Shown: positions 25,537-34,458 of the stretch, in pieces
Numbering within the stretch: position 1 is the first letter of the stretch
Layout: each line of letters starts with the position of its first letter
From: UBA2386 sp046306335
Lineage (GTDB): Bacteria > Planctomycetota > UBA1135 > UBA2386
Direction of reading: 5' to 3'
NCBI GenBank assembly: GCA_046306335.1
Contig: JBKDXM010000101.1
Span: 1 to 64,000 of the forward strand
Length of the DNA: 64,000 nt
Notes under the pieces: generated by a model
Database searches by the model: none
What the model saw: only the letters and a program-made list of their open reading frames with translations
Told to the model about the DNA's origin: nothing
Translations under genes and position numbers: made by a program

Positions 25537-27159
25537 ATGTCGATCCGCCCGGAGACCGAGTTCAAGCTGCGCGCGACGCAGCCCCTGGCCGCGGCCGACG
25601 TCGAGCGCCGCCTGCGCGAACTGGCCGCGGACGTGCGCGCCGACGCGCCCGCGCGGCACGTCGACGAGTACCTCGACGACGACACGGGTTCGCTGGCGGC
25701 CGCCGGCATCGGCCTGCGTCTGCGCCGCGCCGGCGGCGGCGCGCGGCTGTGCAGCAAGCGCGGCGGCAGCGGCGTCGACGGCCTGTTCGAGCGCGAGGAG
25801 TGCGAGGCGGAATGGCCGCACGACGCGCCGCCGCGCACGGCCGCCGAACTGCCCGAGCCGCTGCGCGCCCGCATCGAACCGTGGACGCTCGACCGGCCGC
25901 TGGCGCCGCGGCTGCAGTTGGCGACGCTGCGCGAGGTGCGCGCACTGGCGCGCGACGGCCGCGTGCACGCGGTCGTCTGCATCGACGCCACGACGGCCAC
26001 GGCCGGCGACGCGCAGGCGCGCTTCGACGAGGTCGAGATCGAGGTGACGTCGCCCGACGACCTCGACGAGTGCCGCGAACTCGCCGAACGGCTGCGCGAC
26101 GGCCTGCCGCTGCAGTTCGCCGCCGACGACAAGCCGGCCCACGCGCGCCGGCTGCTGCACGGCGCGCCGCCGCCGCGCGGCGACGACGGCGGGCGCGGCG
26201 GCGAACTCGCCGGCGTGGTCGCCCGCGCCGTGCACCGCGACGTCGCCGCCCTGCAGGCCGCCGAGGCCGCCGTGCGCGTCGACCGCGACGCCGAGTCGCT
26301 GCACGCGCTGCGCGTCGTGCTGCGGCGGCTGCGCAGCCTCGTGCGCGCCTTCCGCGACCTGTGGCCGGAGGCCGCGGCCGACGCGGCGCTGGCGTGGCTG
26401 GCCGCGTCGAGCCGGCGCTGCGGCGAACTGCGCGACCTCGACGTCGGCCTCGCCGGCCTGCGCGAAGAGGTCGCGCGGCTGCCCGGCGCGCTGCAAGACG
26501 GCGCGACCGCCGCGCTGGCCTGGGTCGAGGCCGAGCACGCCGCGGTGGCAGCACGGCTGCACGCCTGGTTCGGCGACCACGAGCGGCTCGCGCAGCAGCG
26601 CGCCTGCCTCGCGGCGCTGGCCGCGATGGACGCGACGGCGGCAGCCGCCGCGGCGCCACCCGCCGACGAACTGGCGCGGCGCCTCGGCCTCGCCGCCGCA
26701 CGCCTGCACAAGCGCGTGCAGGCGATCGCCGACGAGCTGCCGACGCCGGCGCTGCACCAGCTGCGCATCGCCGGCAAGCGCCTGCGCTACCTCGCCGAGG
26801 CGTTCGCCGACGGCTTCGTCGACGTGCCGAAGAAGGCGGTCGCCCGCCTCGTCCGCCTGCAGCAGACGCTCGGCGTCGTCTGCGACCACGAGAACGCGCA
26901 GGCGCGCCTCGTCGGCTGGCTGCAGCCGGCGGCCGCCGCGAGCCGCGATGGCGTGCTCGCGGCCGCGGCGATCGGCGCGCTTGCCGCCCGCCATGCCGCC
27001 GCCGCGCGCAAGGCGCGCAAGGCCGCCCGCCGGGCGCTGCAGCGCATCGACCGCAAACGCTTCTGGCGCGCCTTGCAGTTGGCGACCGGGCCGGAACCGG
27101 CGAGCGAAGCCGACCGCGCTGCCGACGCCGGCGCCGCGGATCCCGCCGCCGGCGGCTGA
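25537..27159 (+). CDS. CYTH-CHAD domain protein
   Basis: 540 aa. The N-terminal CYTH (triphosphate tunnel) domain covers about 1-205 with the ETEFKLR signature at 6-12 and an acidic FDEVEIEVTSPDDL strand near 167-180. The CHAD domain covers about 220-520 with conserved His segments LHALRVVLRRLRSLVRAFRD and LHQLRIAGKRLRYLAEAF. CYTH proteins hydrolyse triphosphates or inorganic polyphosphate substrates; CHAD domains bind polyphosphate. Co-transcribed with the Ppx/GppA gene upstream. It is followed by a 16-bp tandem repeat beginning at its stop codon. Confidence 0.93.
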   Translation: MSIRPETEFKLRATQPLAAADVERRLRELAADVRADAPARHVDEYLDDDTGSLAAAGIGLRLRRAGGGARLCSKRGGSGVDGLFEREECEAEWPHDAPPRTAAELPEPLRARIEPWTLDRPLAPRLQLATLREVRALARDGRVHAVVCIDATTATAGDAQARFDEVEIEVTSPDDLDECRELAERLRDGLPLQFAADDKPAHARRLLHGAPPPRGDDGGRGGELAGVVARAVHRDVAALQAAEAAVRVDRDAESLHALRVVLRRLRSLVRAFRDLWPEAAADAALAWLAASSRRCGELRDLDVGLAGLREEVARLPGALQDGATAALAWVEAEHAAVAARLHAWFGDHERLAQQRACLAALAAMDATAAAAAAPPADELARRLGLAAARLHKRVQAIADELPTPALHQLRIAGKRLRYLAEAFADGFVDVPKKAVARLVRLQQTLGVVCDHENAQARLVGWLQPAAAASRDGVLAAAAIGALAARHAAAARKARKAARRALQRIDRKRFWRALQLATGPEPASEADRAADAGAADPAAGG

Positions 27160-27221
27160 TCGCCGCGCCACCGGATCGCCGCGCTACCGGATCGCCTCGC
27201 TACCGGATCGCCTCGCTACCG
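27158..27221. repeat. Four tandem copies of a 16-bp unit
   Basis: Units at 27158-27173, 27174-27189, 27190-27205 and 27206-27221 read gatcgccgcgccaccg, gatcgccgcgctaccg and twice gatcgcctcgctaccg. The array starts at the stop codon of the CYTH-CHAD gene. No dyad symmetry, so a terminator role is not supported; simple tandem duplication is likely. Confidence 0.9.
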
Positions 27222-27436
27222 TGCCGACGCGGCAGTTCTCCGGCCGCGCACCCGCGCCGGCGACGCCGGCGGACGCCAACTTGTCGCCCGCGCGACATTT
27301 CGTCAGCCGCCATTCGGCGTAGCCGGCCTTCGCCGTCCTGCGACGACGCCGTGCCATCGCATCGCCGCGACCGCCGCGGGGAGTGGCACGCGCGTTGCTC
27401 TGACGGGGCATCACCAACCACGGAGAACCGATACCC

Positions 27437-27892
27437 ATGAACCACCTCGCTGCCCCTGCCCGCATCGTCCGCGACCCGTTCCAGCACCTCTTCGGCCGCC
27501 TGTTCGCCGACGTGTTCCCGGGCGCGCACGGCGACGACGCCGCGATCGCCGGTCTCGACACGTTCGGCGCGCTGCGCACGAACGTCAGCGAGACCGAGGC
27601 CGCGTACCTCTTCGCCTTCGAGCTGCCCGGCTTCGACGAGAAGGACCTGCACGTCGACCTGCACGACCGCACGCTGACCGTGCGCGGCGAACGCAAGGAC
27701 GACCGCGACACGCAGGGCGCCCGCTGGCACCGCGTCGAGCACCGCTACGGCGAGTTCGCGCGCACCATCACGCTGCCGCAGGACGCGAACGGCGACGGCG
27801 TCGAGGCCGTCTACCAGAAGGGCGTGCTGACGGTGACGGTGAAGAAGACGCCGGCGGCGAAGCCGACGAAGATCCAGGTGCGCGGCGGCTGA
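27437..27892 (+). CDS. Small heat shock protein, Hsp20 family
   Basis: 151 aa. The alpha-crystallin domain spans about 47-140: FGALRTNVSETEAAYLFAFELPGF (in parts), DLHVDLHDRTLTVRGERK and the closing beta strand GVLTVTVKK (about 130-138). The N-terminus is short with PFQHLFGRLF, a typical sHSP oligomerisation segment. ATP-independent holdase that keeps unfolding proteins soluble in the cytoplasm. The 277-bp upstream region contains a 16-bp repeat and an imperfect dyad tgtcgcccgcgcgaca at 27282-27297, a possible operator; no CIRCE element is seen. Confidence 0.94.
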   Translation: MNHLAAPARIVRDPFQHLFGRLFADVFPGAHGDDAAIAGLDTFGALRTNVSETEAAYLFAFELPGFDEKDLHVDLHDRTLTVRGERKDDRDTQGARWHRVEHRYGEFARTITLPQDANGDGVEAVYQKGVLTVTVKKTPAAKPTKIQVRGG

Positions 27893-27945
27893 GCCGCGCG
27901 CCTCGGCGCTCGCCCGCCGCCGCCTGCGGACGTAGCGTTGGCTTC

Positions 27946-28416
27946 GTGATCACGCTCGTGCAACGCGTCGCCGCCGCGCGCGTCGTCGTCGACGGCGACG
28001 TCGTCGGCGCGATCGACCGCGGCCTGCTGCTGTTCGTCGGCGTCGAACAGGTCGACGGCTAGGCCGTCGCCGACCGGACGGCGCGCAAGGTCGCCGGCCT
28101 GCGCGTCTTTCCCGGCCGCACGCCGACCGACCTCGCCGTCGGCGACGCCGGCGGCGGCTGCCTCGTCGTCAGCCAGTTCACCCTCGCGGCGGAGCTGCGG
28201 CACGGCAACCGTCCGGACTTCACCGCCGCGGCGACGCCCGCGCTCGCCGATGCGCTGTACCGCCGCGTCGCCGAGCAGTTGGCCGCCGCCGGACTGCCGG
28301 TGGCGATGGGACGCTTCGGCGCGAGCATGCGCGTCGAAGCCCACAACGACGGGCCGTTCTCGGTGGTGCTGACGGTGCGCGGCGGCAAGGTCGTGCCGCG
28401 ACCGGACCCGGCGTGA
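27946..28416 (+). pseudogene. dtd: D-aminoacyl-tRNA deacylase interrupted by an in-frame TAG
   Basis: From a GTG at 27946 the frame reads as DTD: VITLVQRVAAARVVVDG, GLLLFVGVE, then codon 39 is TAG (28060-28062), and the reading resumes in the same frame with ADRTARKVAGLRVFPG, LVVSQFTLAAELRHGNRP, the cis-Pro type motif HNDGPFSVVL and a TGA at 28414. DTD removes D-amino acids from tRNA. Total 156 codons, the expected length. The TAG sits where homologues usually have Asp, Glu or similar after the VG-V-E..D turn; one G to T change from GAG would produce it. No frameshift exists. It could be a recent nonsense mutation, a sequencing error or suppression. Confidence 0.82.
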
Positions 28417-28476
28417 CGGCTGCGGCGACGCGCGCTTCCGCGCCCGCGCGCAGCGCGGCATGATCGCGGCCCCGCG

Positions 28477-29694
28477 ATGCACGTCCTGTTCCTGGCGCCC
28501 GACACGCACGTCTACAACCACGGCTTCGTGCGCGCGCTGCACGCGCTCGGCTGCCGGGTGTCGGCGATCGGACTCGGCGCGCCGGACCGGCTGTCACCGG
28601 CGCTGCAGCCGCTGCTGGCCGGCTACCGCGCCACCGGCAAGCTGCTCGACGCCGGCGAACTGCTGCGCCTCGCGGGCGAACTCGGCAAACCGGCCTTCGA
28701 CCGCATCGAGACGATCGACGAACCGCTGGTCGAGCCTGCGGCGACGCTGCGCGAGACGCTCGGCGTGCCCGGACTGCCGCTGCGCACGGCGAAGCTGTGC
28801 CGCGACAAGGTGGCGATGAAGGCCTTCCTGCGCGAGCGCGGCGTGCCGTGCGCGCAGTCGGCGTCGGCGGCGAGCGAGGCCGAGGCGCTGGCGTTCGCCG
28901 AGCGCTGCGGCTACCCGGTCGTGGCCAAGCCGGTCGCCGGCTTCGGCACGCTGGCGACGTTCCGCTGCGCCGACGCGGGCGAGCTGCGCAAGGCGCTCGC
29001 GACGCTCAAGCCGTCGGCGGGGCAGCCGATCGCGCTGGAAGAGTTCATCGACGGCCACGAGGGCTTCTTCGACACGCTGTGCGGGCCGGAGGGCATCCGG
29101 CTGGAGTTCGCCGCGCACTACTACCCGAGCTGCCTGGAGGCGGCGCAACAGCGGTGGATCTCGCCGCAGATCGCGGTGACCAACCGGATCGAGGATGCCG
29201 GGTACGACGAACTGCGCGCGATGAACCGCACGGTCGTCGAGGCGCTCGACCTGCGCGCGGCGGCCGCTCACATGGAGTGGTTCTTCGGGCCCAAGGGCCT
29301 GAAGTTCTCGGAGATCGGCGCGCGACCGGCTGGCGAGAAGATCTGGGACATGCACGGCGTCGGCAACGAGTTCGACGTCTACCGCGAGTGGGCGCTGGCG
29401 ATCCTCGGCCGGCCGGCAGAGCAGAAGCCGTCGCGCCGTTACGCCACCGGCTCGATCCAGATCCGCCCCAGCCGCGATGGCGTGATCGCCGGCCACCGCG
29501 GCGTGACGGAGGCGCTGGCCCGCATCGGGCCCCACCTCTACGAGCACGCGCTGCCCGCGCCCGGGACGCCGACGAAGGGCCTCGACAAGGGCTGGTTGTG
29601 CAACACGTGGTTCCGGCTCAAGCACGCGGACTACGACCAGTTGCGCGCGCTGATGACGTACGTCGGCGAGACGGTCAAGACCGACGCCCGCTGA
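28477..29694 (+). CDS. ATP-grasp domain protein
   Basis: 405 aa. The N-terminal pre-ATP-grasp Rossmann part opens MHVLFLAPDTHVYNHGF; the ATP-grasp domain follows from about 105 with KLCRDKVAMKAFLRERGVP, YPVVAKPVAGFGTLATF (nucleotide Lys and Gly-rich loop) and FSEIGARPAGEKIWDMHG (metal-binding and substrate loop near 275-295). It belongs to the carboxylate-amine/thiol ligase superfamily; a specific substrate cannot be assigned. No signal peptide. It stands 60 bp after the dtd gene on the same strand. Possible roles include peptide-like tailoring or phospho-compound ligation. Confidence 0.87.
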   Translation: MHVLFLAPDTHVYNHGFVRALHALGCRVSAIGLGAPDRLSPALQPLLAGYRATGKLLDAGELLRLAGELGKPAFDRIETIDEPLVEPAATLRETLGVPGLPLRTAKLCRDKVAMKAFLRERGVPCAQSASAASEAEALAFAERCGYPVVAKPVAGFGTLATFRCADAGELRKALATLKPSAGQPIALEEFIDGHEGFFDTLCGPEGIRLEFAAHYYPSCLEAAQQRWISPQIAVTNRIEDAGYDELRAMNRTVVEALDLRAAAAHMEWFFGPKGLKFSEIGARPAGEKIWDMHGVGNEFDVYREWALAILGRPAEQKPSRRYATGSIQIRPSRDGVIAGHRGVTEALARIGPHLYEHALPAPGTPTKGLDKGWLCNTWFRLKHADYDQLRALMTYVGETVKTDAR

Positions 29695-29855
29695 GCGCCC
29701 GAGAGCGCATCCGTCCACGCGTTCCCCGCTTGCCACTGGTGGCCGCGGGGCGCGGGTTCCTGGCGCCGGGTGTGTGTGGTTTCGACGCAACCTCCGCTGT
29801 GCGCAGGGACGGCAAGCTTCGACCTGCGGCGAGGAGCGTCCCGGCGCCGTCCAGG

Positions 29856-32321
29856 TTGTCTCGCCGCCACTCCCCGACGCCCGTTGTCGCCAGTCCGGAA
29901 CCGCCCAAGAAGACTCCCTTCCTCCTCGCCGTCGCGGCCCTGGCCGCGCCACTCGCCGCGCAGGCACCGCAGGCCCGCGACCCCAACCACCCGCTGCCGC
30001 AGACGGCCTCGTCGCTGGTGACGACGCCCCCGGTGACCACCGGCGTACGCACGCCCGCCCCATCGCAGGCGCAGGCACCGGGCGTGACGCCGGCCATGGC
30101 GCCGTCGGCGGCCCGCGCGCCGGCCGCCGAGCGCGCGGCCGACCTGGTGGTCGAAGGTCTCGCGAACGAGGTGCTGTTCGACCGCCCGACGGCCGACGGC
30201 CCGCTGTGGGCGCTGGGCCACACCTGGAAGGCGAGCTTCGACGGCAGCGGCTTCGAGTACATCCCCTTCTTCGGGTCGCAGGCGCCGCGCAACTTCCCGC
30301 TGCGGGTCGAACTCACGGGCGCGCAGGTCGGCGGCGAGCCGCTGGCGCTGCCAGCAGGCCGCCCGGAGCGGCAGGGCTTCGCGGTGCGCACCGGCCGCGG
30401 CGCGCTGACCGAGGTCGTCGAACTCGGCGTGCGGCAGGTCGAGCAGTCGTTCGTGTTCGAGTCGCTGCCCAACCGCGGCGCGGTCGCGGTCGACGTGCGC
30501 CTCGACGGCGAGTTCGCGGCGGCGACGGTCCCCGGCGGCCTGCGCTTCGCCAACGCGCACGGCCATGTCGACTACACCAAGGCCGTGGCCGTCGACGCCG
30601 CCGGCCGCCGCCTGCCGCTGCCGATCGCATGGAACGGCACGGCCGCCCGCATCGAGATCCCGGCCGACTTCGTCGCCGCGGCGAAGCTGCCGCTGGTGCT
30701 CGACCCGGTGCTGGCGACGACGGCGAGCCTCGCCGGCAGCACGGCGGCTGCCCAGGCCCAGTCGAAGCCCGACGTCGCCTCGATCCCGACCGCCGGCGGC
30801 CGCTCGCTGGTGGTCTGGCTGCGGCAGTGGAGCGCGAACGACCAGGACTGCTACGCCCGGCTGACCGACCTCGACCTCGCGCCCTTGGGTCCGACGTTCA
30901 CGCTCGACTTCACCAACCTCGACTGGCTGGCGCCGGCCGTCGCGGGCAGCGCGTTCGGCCAGAACTTCCTGGCGGTGTCGGAGATCCGCAACGGTAGCCA
31001 GCACTACATCGGCGGCCGCATCGTCCCCGCAAGCGGCGGCCCCCTGCCGCTGTTCGACATCGAACGCAGCGGCTTCGTCGGACTCGCCGGCAACAACTTC
31101 CGTCCGGACGTCGGCAGCGACCCGTACAACGGCGCGTTGGCCTACTACTGCGTCGTGTTCGAGAAGAACGTCGGCACGAACAACAACGACATCTACTGCA
31201 AGCTGGTGCAGCAGGACGGCACGTTACTCACGACGAATCCGATCGCGCTCGACACCGGCTCGAACAACCAGGCGAATCCGACGATCAGCAAGAGCAACGG
31301 CACCAACGCCTGGCTGACGGCGTGGCAGAGCCAGTACCAGTTCACGCCGTTCGACTACGAGATCTACGGCTCGGTGATCGACTGGTCCGGCACCGTCCTG
31401 CACGGGCCCATCGGGCTGGCGACCTCCGTCGCAGACGAGACGAATCCGGCCGCCAGCAGCCCGCTGCTCTCCGGCACCGCCGATCTGCGCGCCGTGGCCT
31501 GGGAGTACGCCAACTTGGCGGGCCAGCTGCGCGACATCGCCCTTCGCACGGTCGACGCCGCGACTGGAGCGGTGAGCCAGCCGTTCCTGCTGTCCAGCGC
31601 CGAGAGCCCGGCGTCGTTCCAGACCGACCAGGCCGCGCCGGACATCGACAGCGACGGCATCCGGCTCGTCGTCGCCTACACCGACCAGAACCTGTTCTCC
31701 CCGTTCGACACCGACACCTTGGTGTCGACGGTCGCGGTGCTGCCGAACGGCAGCTATCGACTGGACGAGACGCGCGCAGCGCTCGGCGCGTCCGCCAACA
31801 ACTTCGAGCTGAGCCCGAGCGTCTGCGCCATGGGCCGCGTCGGCCCGAACGGCGCGAACACGCGCTACGCGATCGTCGATTCGATCACCTTCATGGGCCT
31901 GTTCGGCAACATCACGTCGACCGACATCCAGGCCTACGTGTACGACGGCGTGTCGCCCGGCGCGTACTTCACGCTGGGCACGAGCGGATGCGGCGGGGCC
32001 ACGGCGACGCTGACCGCGACCGGCTCGTCGGCGATCGGCCAGACCGCGACGTTCACGGTCAACACCACGCAACTCGCGGGCATCGTCTTCGGCACGCCGG
32101 GCAACATCTATCTGGGTTCGGTGTTCGGCGGCACCGGCTTCGCCTGCCCTTGCACCCTGAATGTCGACAACGCCACCTTCGTCCAGAGCCCGCTGACGCT
32201 CGCGATCCCGCTGAACCTGTCGCTCGTCGGCTTGCCGTTCGCGGCCCAGGGCTACGGCGCGGGCTCTATCTGTTTCGGCGCGATCAACCTGACCAACTCG
32301 ATCACGATGACGCTGCGCTGA
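29856..32321 (+). CDS. Large exported protein with shared C-terminal module
   Basis: About 821 aa from a TTG start at 29856, chosen because no ATG or GTG precedes the signal peptide in frame: n-region with RRH and KK, then PFLLAVAALAAPLAAQA. The first third is beta-rich (GFEYIPFFGSQAPRNFPLRVEL in parts). The middle has repeated beta-propeller-like units with VWLRQW, WLTAWQ and AYTDQN patterns. The final module (about 706-821) begins LGTSGCGGATATLTATG and is shared with several other proteins here. Likely secreted or surface attached; function unknown. The start is uncertain. Confidence 0.75.
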   Translation: MSRRHSPTPVVASPEPPKKTPFLLAVAALAAPLAAQAPQARDPNHPLPQTASSLVTTPPVTTGVRTPAPSQAQAPGVTPAMAPSAARAPAAERAADLVVEGLANEVLFDRPTADGPLWALGHTWKASFDGSGFEYIPFFGSQAPRNFPLRVELTGAQVGGEPLALPAGRPERQGFAVRTGRGALTEVVELGVRQVEQSFVFESLPNRGAVAVDVRLDGEFAAATVPGGLRFANAHGHVDYTKAVAVDAAGRRLPLPIAWNGTAARIEIPADFVAAAKLPLVLDPVLATTASLAGSTAAAQAQSKPDVASIPTAGGRSLVVWLRQWSANDQDCYARLTDLDLAPLGPTFTLDFTNLDWLAPAVAGSAFGQNFLAVSEIRNGSQHYIGGRIVPASGGPLPLFDIERSGFVGLAGNNFRPDVGSDPYNGALAYYCVVFEKNVGTNNNDIYCKLVQQDGTLLTTNPIALDTGSNNQANPTISKSNGTNAWLTAWQSQYQFTPFDYEIYGSVIDWSGTVLHGPIGLATSVADETNPAASSPLLSGTADLRAVAWEYANLAGQLRDIALRTVDAATGAVSQPFLLSSAESPASFQTDQAAPDIDSDGIRLVVAYTDQNLFSPFDTDTLVSTVAVLPNGSYRLDETRAALGASANNFELSPSVCAMGRVGPNGANTRYAIVDSITFMGLFGNITSTDIQAYVYDGVSPGAYFTLGTSGCGGATATLTATGSSAIGQTATFTVNTTQLAGIVFGTPGNIYLGSVFGGTGFACPCTLNVDNATFVQSPLTLAIPLNLSLVGLPFAAQGYGAGSICFGAINLTNSITMTLR

Positions 32322-32342
32322 GCCGCAGCTCCGGCACGGGCC

Positions 32343-33200
32343 TCACTCGAGGCCCATGTCCTCCATGTCCTCCTCGTCGAAACCGAGGTAGTGCGCCAGC
32401 TCGTGGTAGAGCGTGACGCGGATCTGCTCGACGAGGTCGTCGCGGTCCTTGGCGGCGCGCTCCAGGTTGCGCTGGAAGATGTAGATGCGGTTGGGGCGCG
32501 TCGGCGGCAGGTCGAACTCGCTGGTCTCGGGCAGCGGGATGCCGTCGAACAGGCCGAGGATGTCCGGCGCGACCTCGTCGCGGTCCTCGCCCTCGGCGAG
32601 GAAGGCCTCGGGCACGTCCTGCACGATCACCGGCACGCGATCCAGGCACTGCCGGAACTGCCGCGGCAGCTTGCGCGCCGCCATGCGGACCTCGCGGTCG
32701 AACTCCGCCCGGCTCATGCGCACCGGCGGCGGGTACTTGTCCGGGTGCGCGGCCGCGGCGCGCAGGAAGAACGGCTCGGCCTCGTCGAAGCAGCCGCGCC
32801 GCTCCAGCAGCGCGCCGTGGATGACGTCGGCGTCCGCCAGCGCGTCCGGGACCTCGCGCGCGGCCTTGACCGCGGCCTCGGCCTCGTCGAAGCGCCACTG
32901 CAGGAACAGGCTCATCGCCAGCCAGCAACGCGACGACGGGCAGTCGGGATCGTGCTCGAGCACGGCGCGGAACTGCGCCTCGGCTTCCTTGGCGCGGCCG
33001 AGGCCGAGGTAGGCGTCGCCGAGCAGGAACGTCAGGTCGATCGGGTTGCCGTCGCCCTTGGCGAGCGCCTCCTCGGCGGCGGCGATCGCTTCCTCGATCT
33101 TGTCGTCTTCGAGCAGCGCCTCGATGCGCTGCACGGTCGCGTCGCGCCCGGGCTGGCCGTCGCTGTCAGGGGGCACGATGCCCAGCGGTTCGAGATCCAT
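32343..33200 (-). CDS. TPR protein with C-terminal zincin-like metalloprotease motif
   Basis: 285 aa. The first 130 residues form TPR-like helical pairs (FLLGDAYLGLGRAKEAEAQFRAVLEHDPD in parts). The C-terminal part has HELAHYLGF at about 266-274, the HExxHxxGF signature of PF06262-type zincin-like peptidases, preceded by IYIFQRNLERAAKDRDDLVEQIRVTLY. Soluble and without signal peptide, so cytosolic. PF06262 proteins are small; the TPR fusion is a common planctomycete layout. Substrate unknown. Divergent from uspA-like gene, 106 bp apart. The ATG at 33200 is preferred to an upstream in-frame Met at 33326. Confidence 0.86.
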   Translation of the reverse strand: MDLEPLGIVPPDSDGQPGRDATVQRIEALLEDDKIEEAIAAAEEALAKGDGNPIDLTFLLGDAYLGLGRAKEAEAQFRAVLEHDPDCPSSRCWLAMSLFLQWRFDEAEAAVKAAREVPDALADADVIHGALLERRGCFDEAEPFFLRAAAAHPDKYPPPVRMSRAEFDREVRMAARKLPRQFRQCLDRVPVIVQDVPEAFLAEGEDRDEVAPDILGLFDGIPLPETSEFDLPPTRPNRIYIFQRNLERAAKDRDDLVEQIRVTLYHELAHYLGFDEEDMEDMGLE

Positions 33201-33306
33201 CGCGGGCGAAGATAGACCAGCGGGCCGGGCAGCCGAAGTCCGTATTCGGCCCGGGGGGCGGACGGCCGAAGCTGCTGGTACAACGTCCGCAGTCATCGAT
33301 CCTCCC

Positions 33307-33750
33307 ATGCCCCAATTCCGCCGCATCGTCTGTCCGACCGACTTCTCCCCGACCGCCGGCGCCGCGCTGGCCTACGCGGTCGAACTGGCCCGCGGCGCCA
33401 AGGCCGAGCTCGTGCTGCTGCACGTGCTGCCGACGATGAACTACCCGCTGCGCGGGCTCGGCATGGCCGAGGCCTTCCCGCACCTGCAGGCCGAGTTGCA
33501 CACGCGCGGCAAGGAGCGGCTGGCCGAGGCGGCGAAGGCGCTCGGCACGGGCATCGCCGTGCGGACCGAATTGCGCGACGGCGAGGCCTACGAGCAGGTG
33601 CTCGGCTGCGCCAAGGACCTCGGCGCCGACCTGATCGTGATCGGCACCCACGGCCACACCGGCCTCAAGCACGCGCTGCTCGGCAGCACGGCCGAGCGCG
33701 TCGTCCGCCTCGCCGAGTGCCCCGTGCTGACCGTGCGCAAGCCGGGCTGA
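33307..33750 (+). CDS. Universal stress protein, UspA family
   Basis: 147 aa, typical size. The N-terminal strand IVCPTDFSPTAGAALAYAVELA and the ATP-binding motif GTHGHTGLKHALLGSTAERV (G-x2-G-x9-G-S/T) at about 116-135 are both intact, so it should bind ATP. USPs help cells survive stress and growth arrest; a specific role is not assignable. It lies next to a two-component cluster, convergent with the NarL-type regulator gene. Confidence 0.95.
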   Translation: MPQFRRIVCPTDFSPTAGAALAYAVELARGAKAELVLLHVLPTMNYPLRGLGMAEAFPHLQAELHTRGKERLAEAAKALGTGIAVRTELRDGEAYEQVLGCAKDLGADLIVIGTHGHTGLKHALLGSTAERVVRLAECPVLTVRKPG

Positions 33751-33792
33751 GCGCGCGCAACCCTGCCCGCCGCGCCGGCGGAACCGGGGCGC

Positions 33793-34458
33793 TCAGACGT
33801 TCAGCAGGCCTTCGCGGATGGCGAGGCGCGCCAGCTCCGCGGCCGAGTGGCAGTCGAGCTTGCGCTGCAGGTTCTCGCGGTGCTTCTTCACCGTGCCGAG
33901 CGACAGCCCCAGCATCGCCGCGACTTCCTTGTTGGCCTTGCCGAGCGCCAGCAACTGGAACACCTCGCGCTCGCGCGGCGTCAGCACCGACAGCGCGCTG
34001 GCGTCGCTGGGCGCCGGGGCATCGCCGCGGACGGCGCGCGCCATGATGCCGTTGGCGACCTTGGGCGACAGGTAGCTGTCGCCGCGGCGGATCGACTCGA
34101 TCGCCAGCGCGAGCTCCTCGGGCTCGCTGTCCTTCGACAGGTAGCCGTCGGCGCCGGCCTGCAGCGCCTGCTGCACGAACTTCATGCCTTCGTGCTGCGA
34201 GGCCATCAGCACGCGCGTGTTGGGCGAGGCCTTCTTCAGCGGGCCGACGGCGTCGATGCCGGACATGCCGGCCATGGTGATGTCGAGGATGACGATGTCG
34301 GGGCGCAGTTCCCTGGCCAGCTCGATGCCCCGGCGCGCGTCGGGCGCGTCGCCGACGACCTTGAAGTGCGGGATGCGCTCCAGCAGCGACTTGAAGGCCG
34401 CGCGCACGATCGCCTGGTCGTCGATCAACAGGATGGAGATCTTCTGCTTGTCGGTCAT
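33793..34458 (-). CDS. NarL/FixJ-type response regulator
   Basis: 221 aa. Receiver domain at about 6-125 with the acidic pocket LLIDDQ, phospho-acceptor D59 (VILDITM) and K109 (YLSKDSEPEELALAI). LuxR-type HTH at about 150-215 (LTPREREVFQLLALGKANKEVAAMLGLSLGTVKKHR). A DNA-binding regulator, target genes unknown. Its ATG overlaps the stop of the upstream REC-histidine kinase gene by 4 bp (ATGA), which makes that kinase the likely partner. Confidence 0.95.
   Translation of the reverse strand: MTDKQKISILLIDDQAIVRAAFKSLLERIPHFKVVGDAPDARRGIELARELRPDIVILDITMAGMSGIDAVGPLKKASPNTRVLMASQHEGMKFVQQALQAGADGYLSKDSEPEELALAIESIRRGDSYLSPKVANGIMARAVRGDAPAPSDASALSVLTPREREVFQLLALGKANKEVAAMLGLSLGTVKKHRENLQRKLDCHSAAELARLAIREGLLNV

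Noticed and set aside
27184..27357. 57-codon minus-strand frame before the Hsp20 gene (basic N-terminus)
   Set aside because: Its C-terminal part is made by the 16-bp tandem repeat and no homologue or ribosome site is recognisable.
27946..28416. Pyrrolysine or selenocysteine readthrough in dtd
   Set aside because: The codon is TAG in a tRNA-editing enzyme with no known Pyl member, and no pyl gene or insertion element is seen; nonsense mutation or error is simpler.
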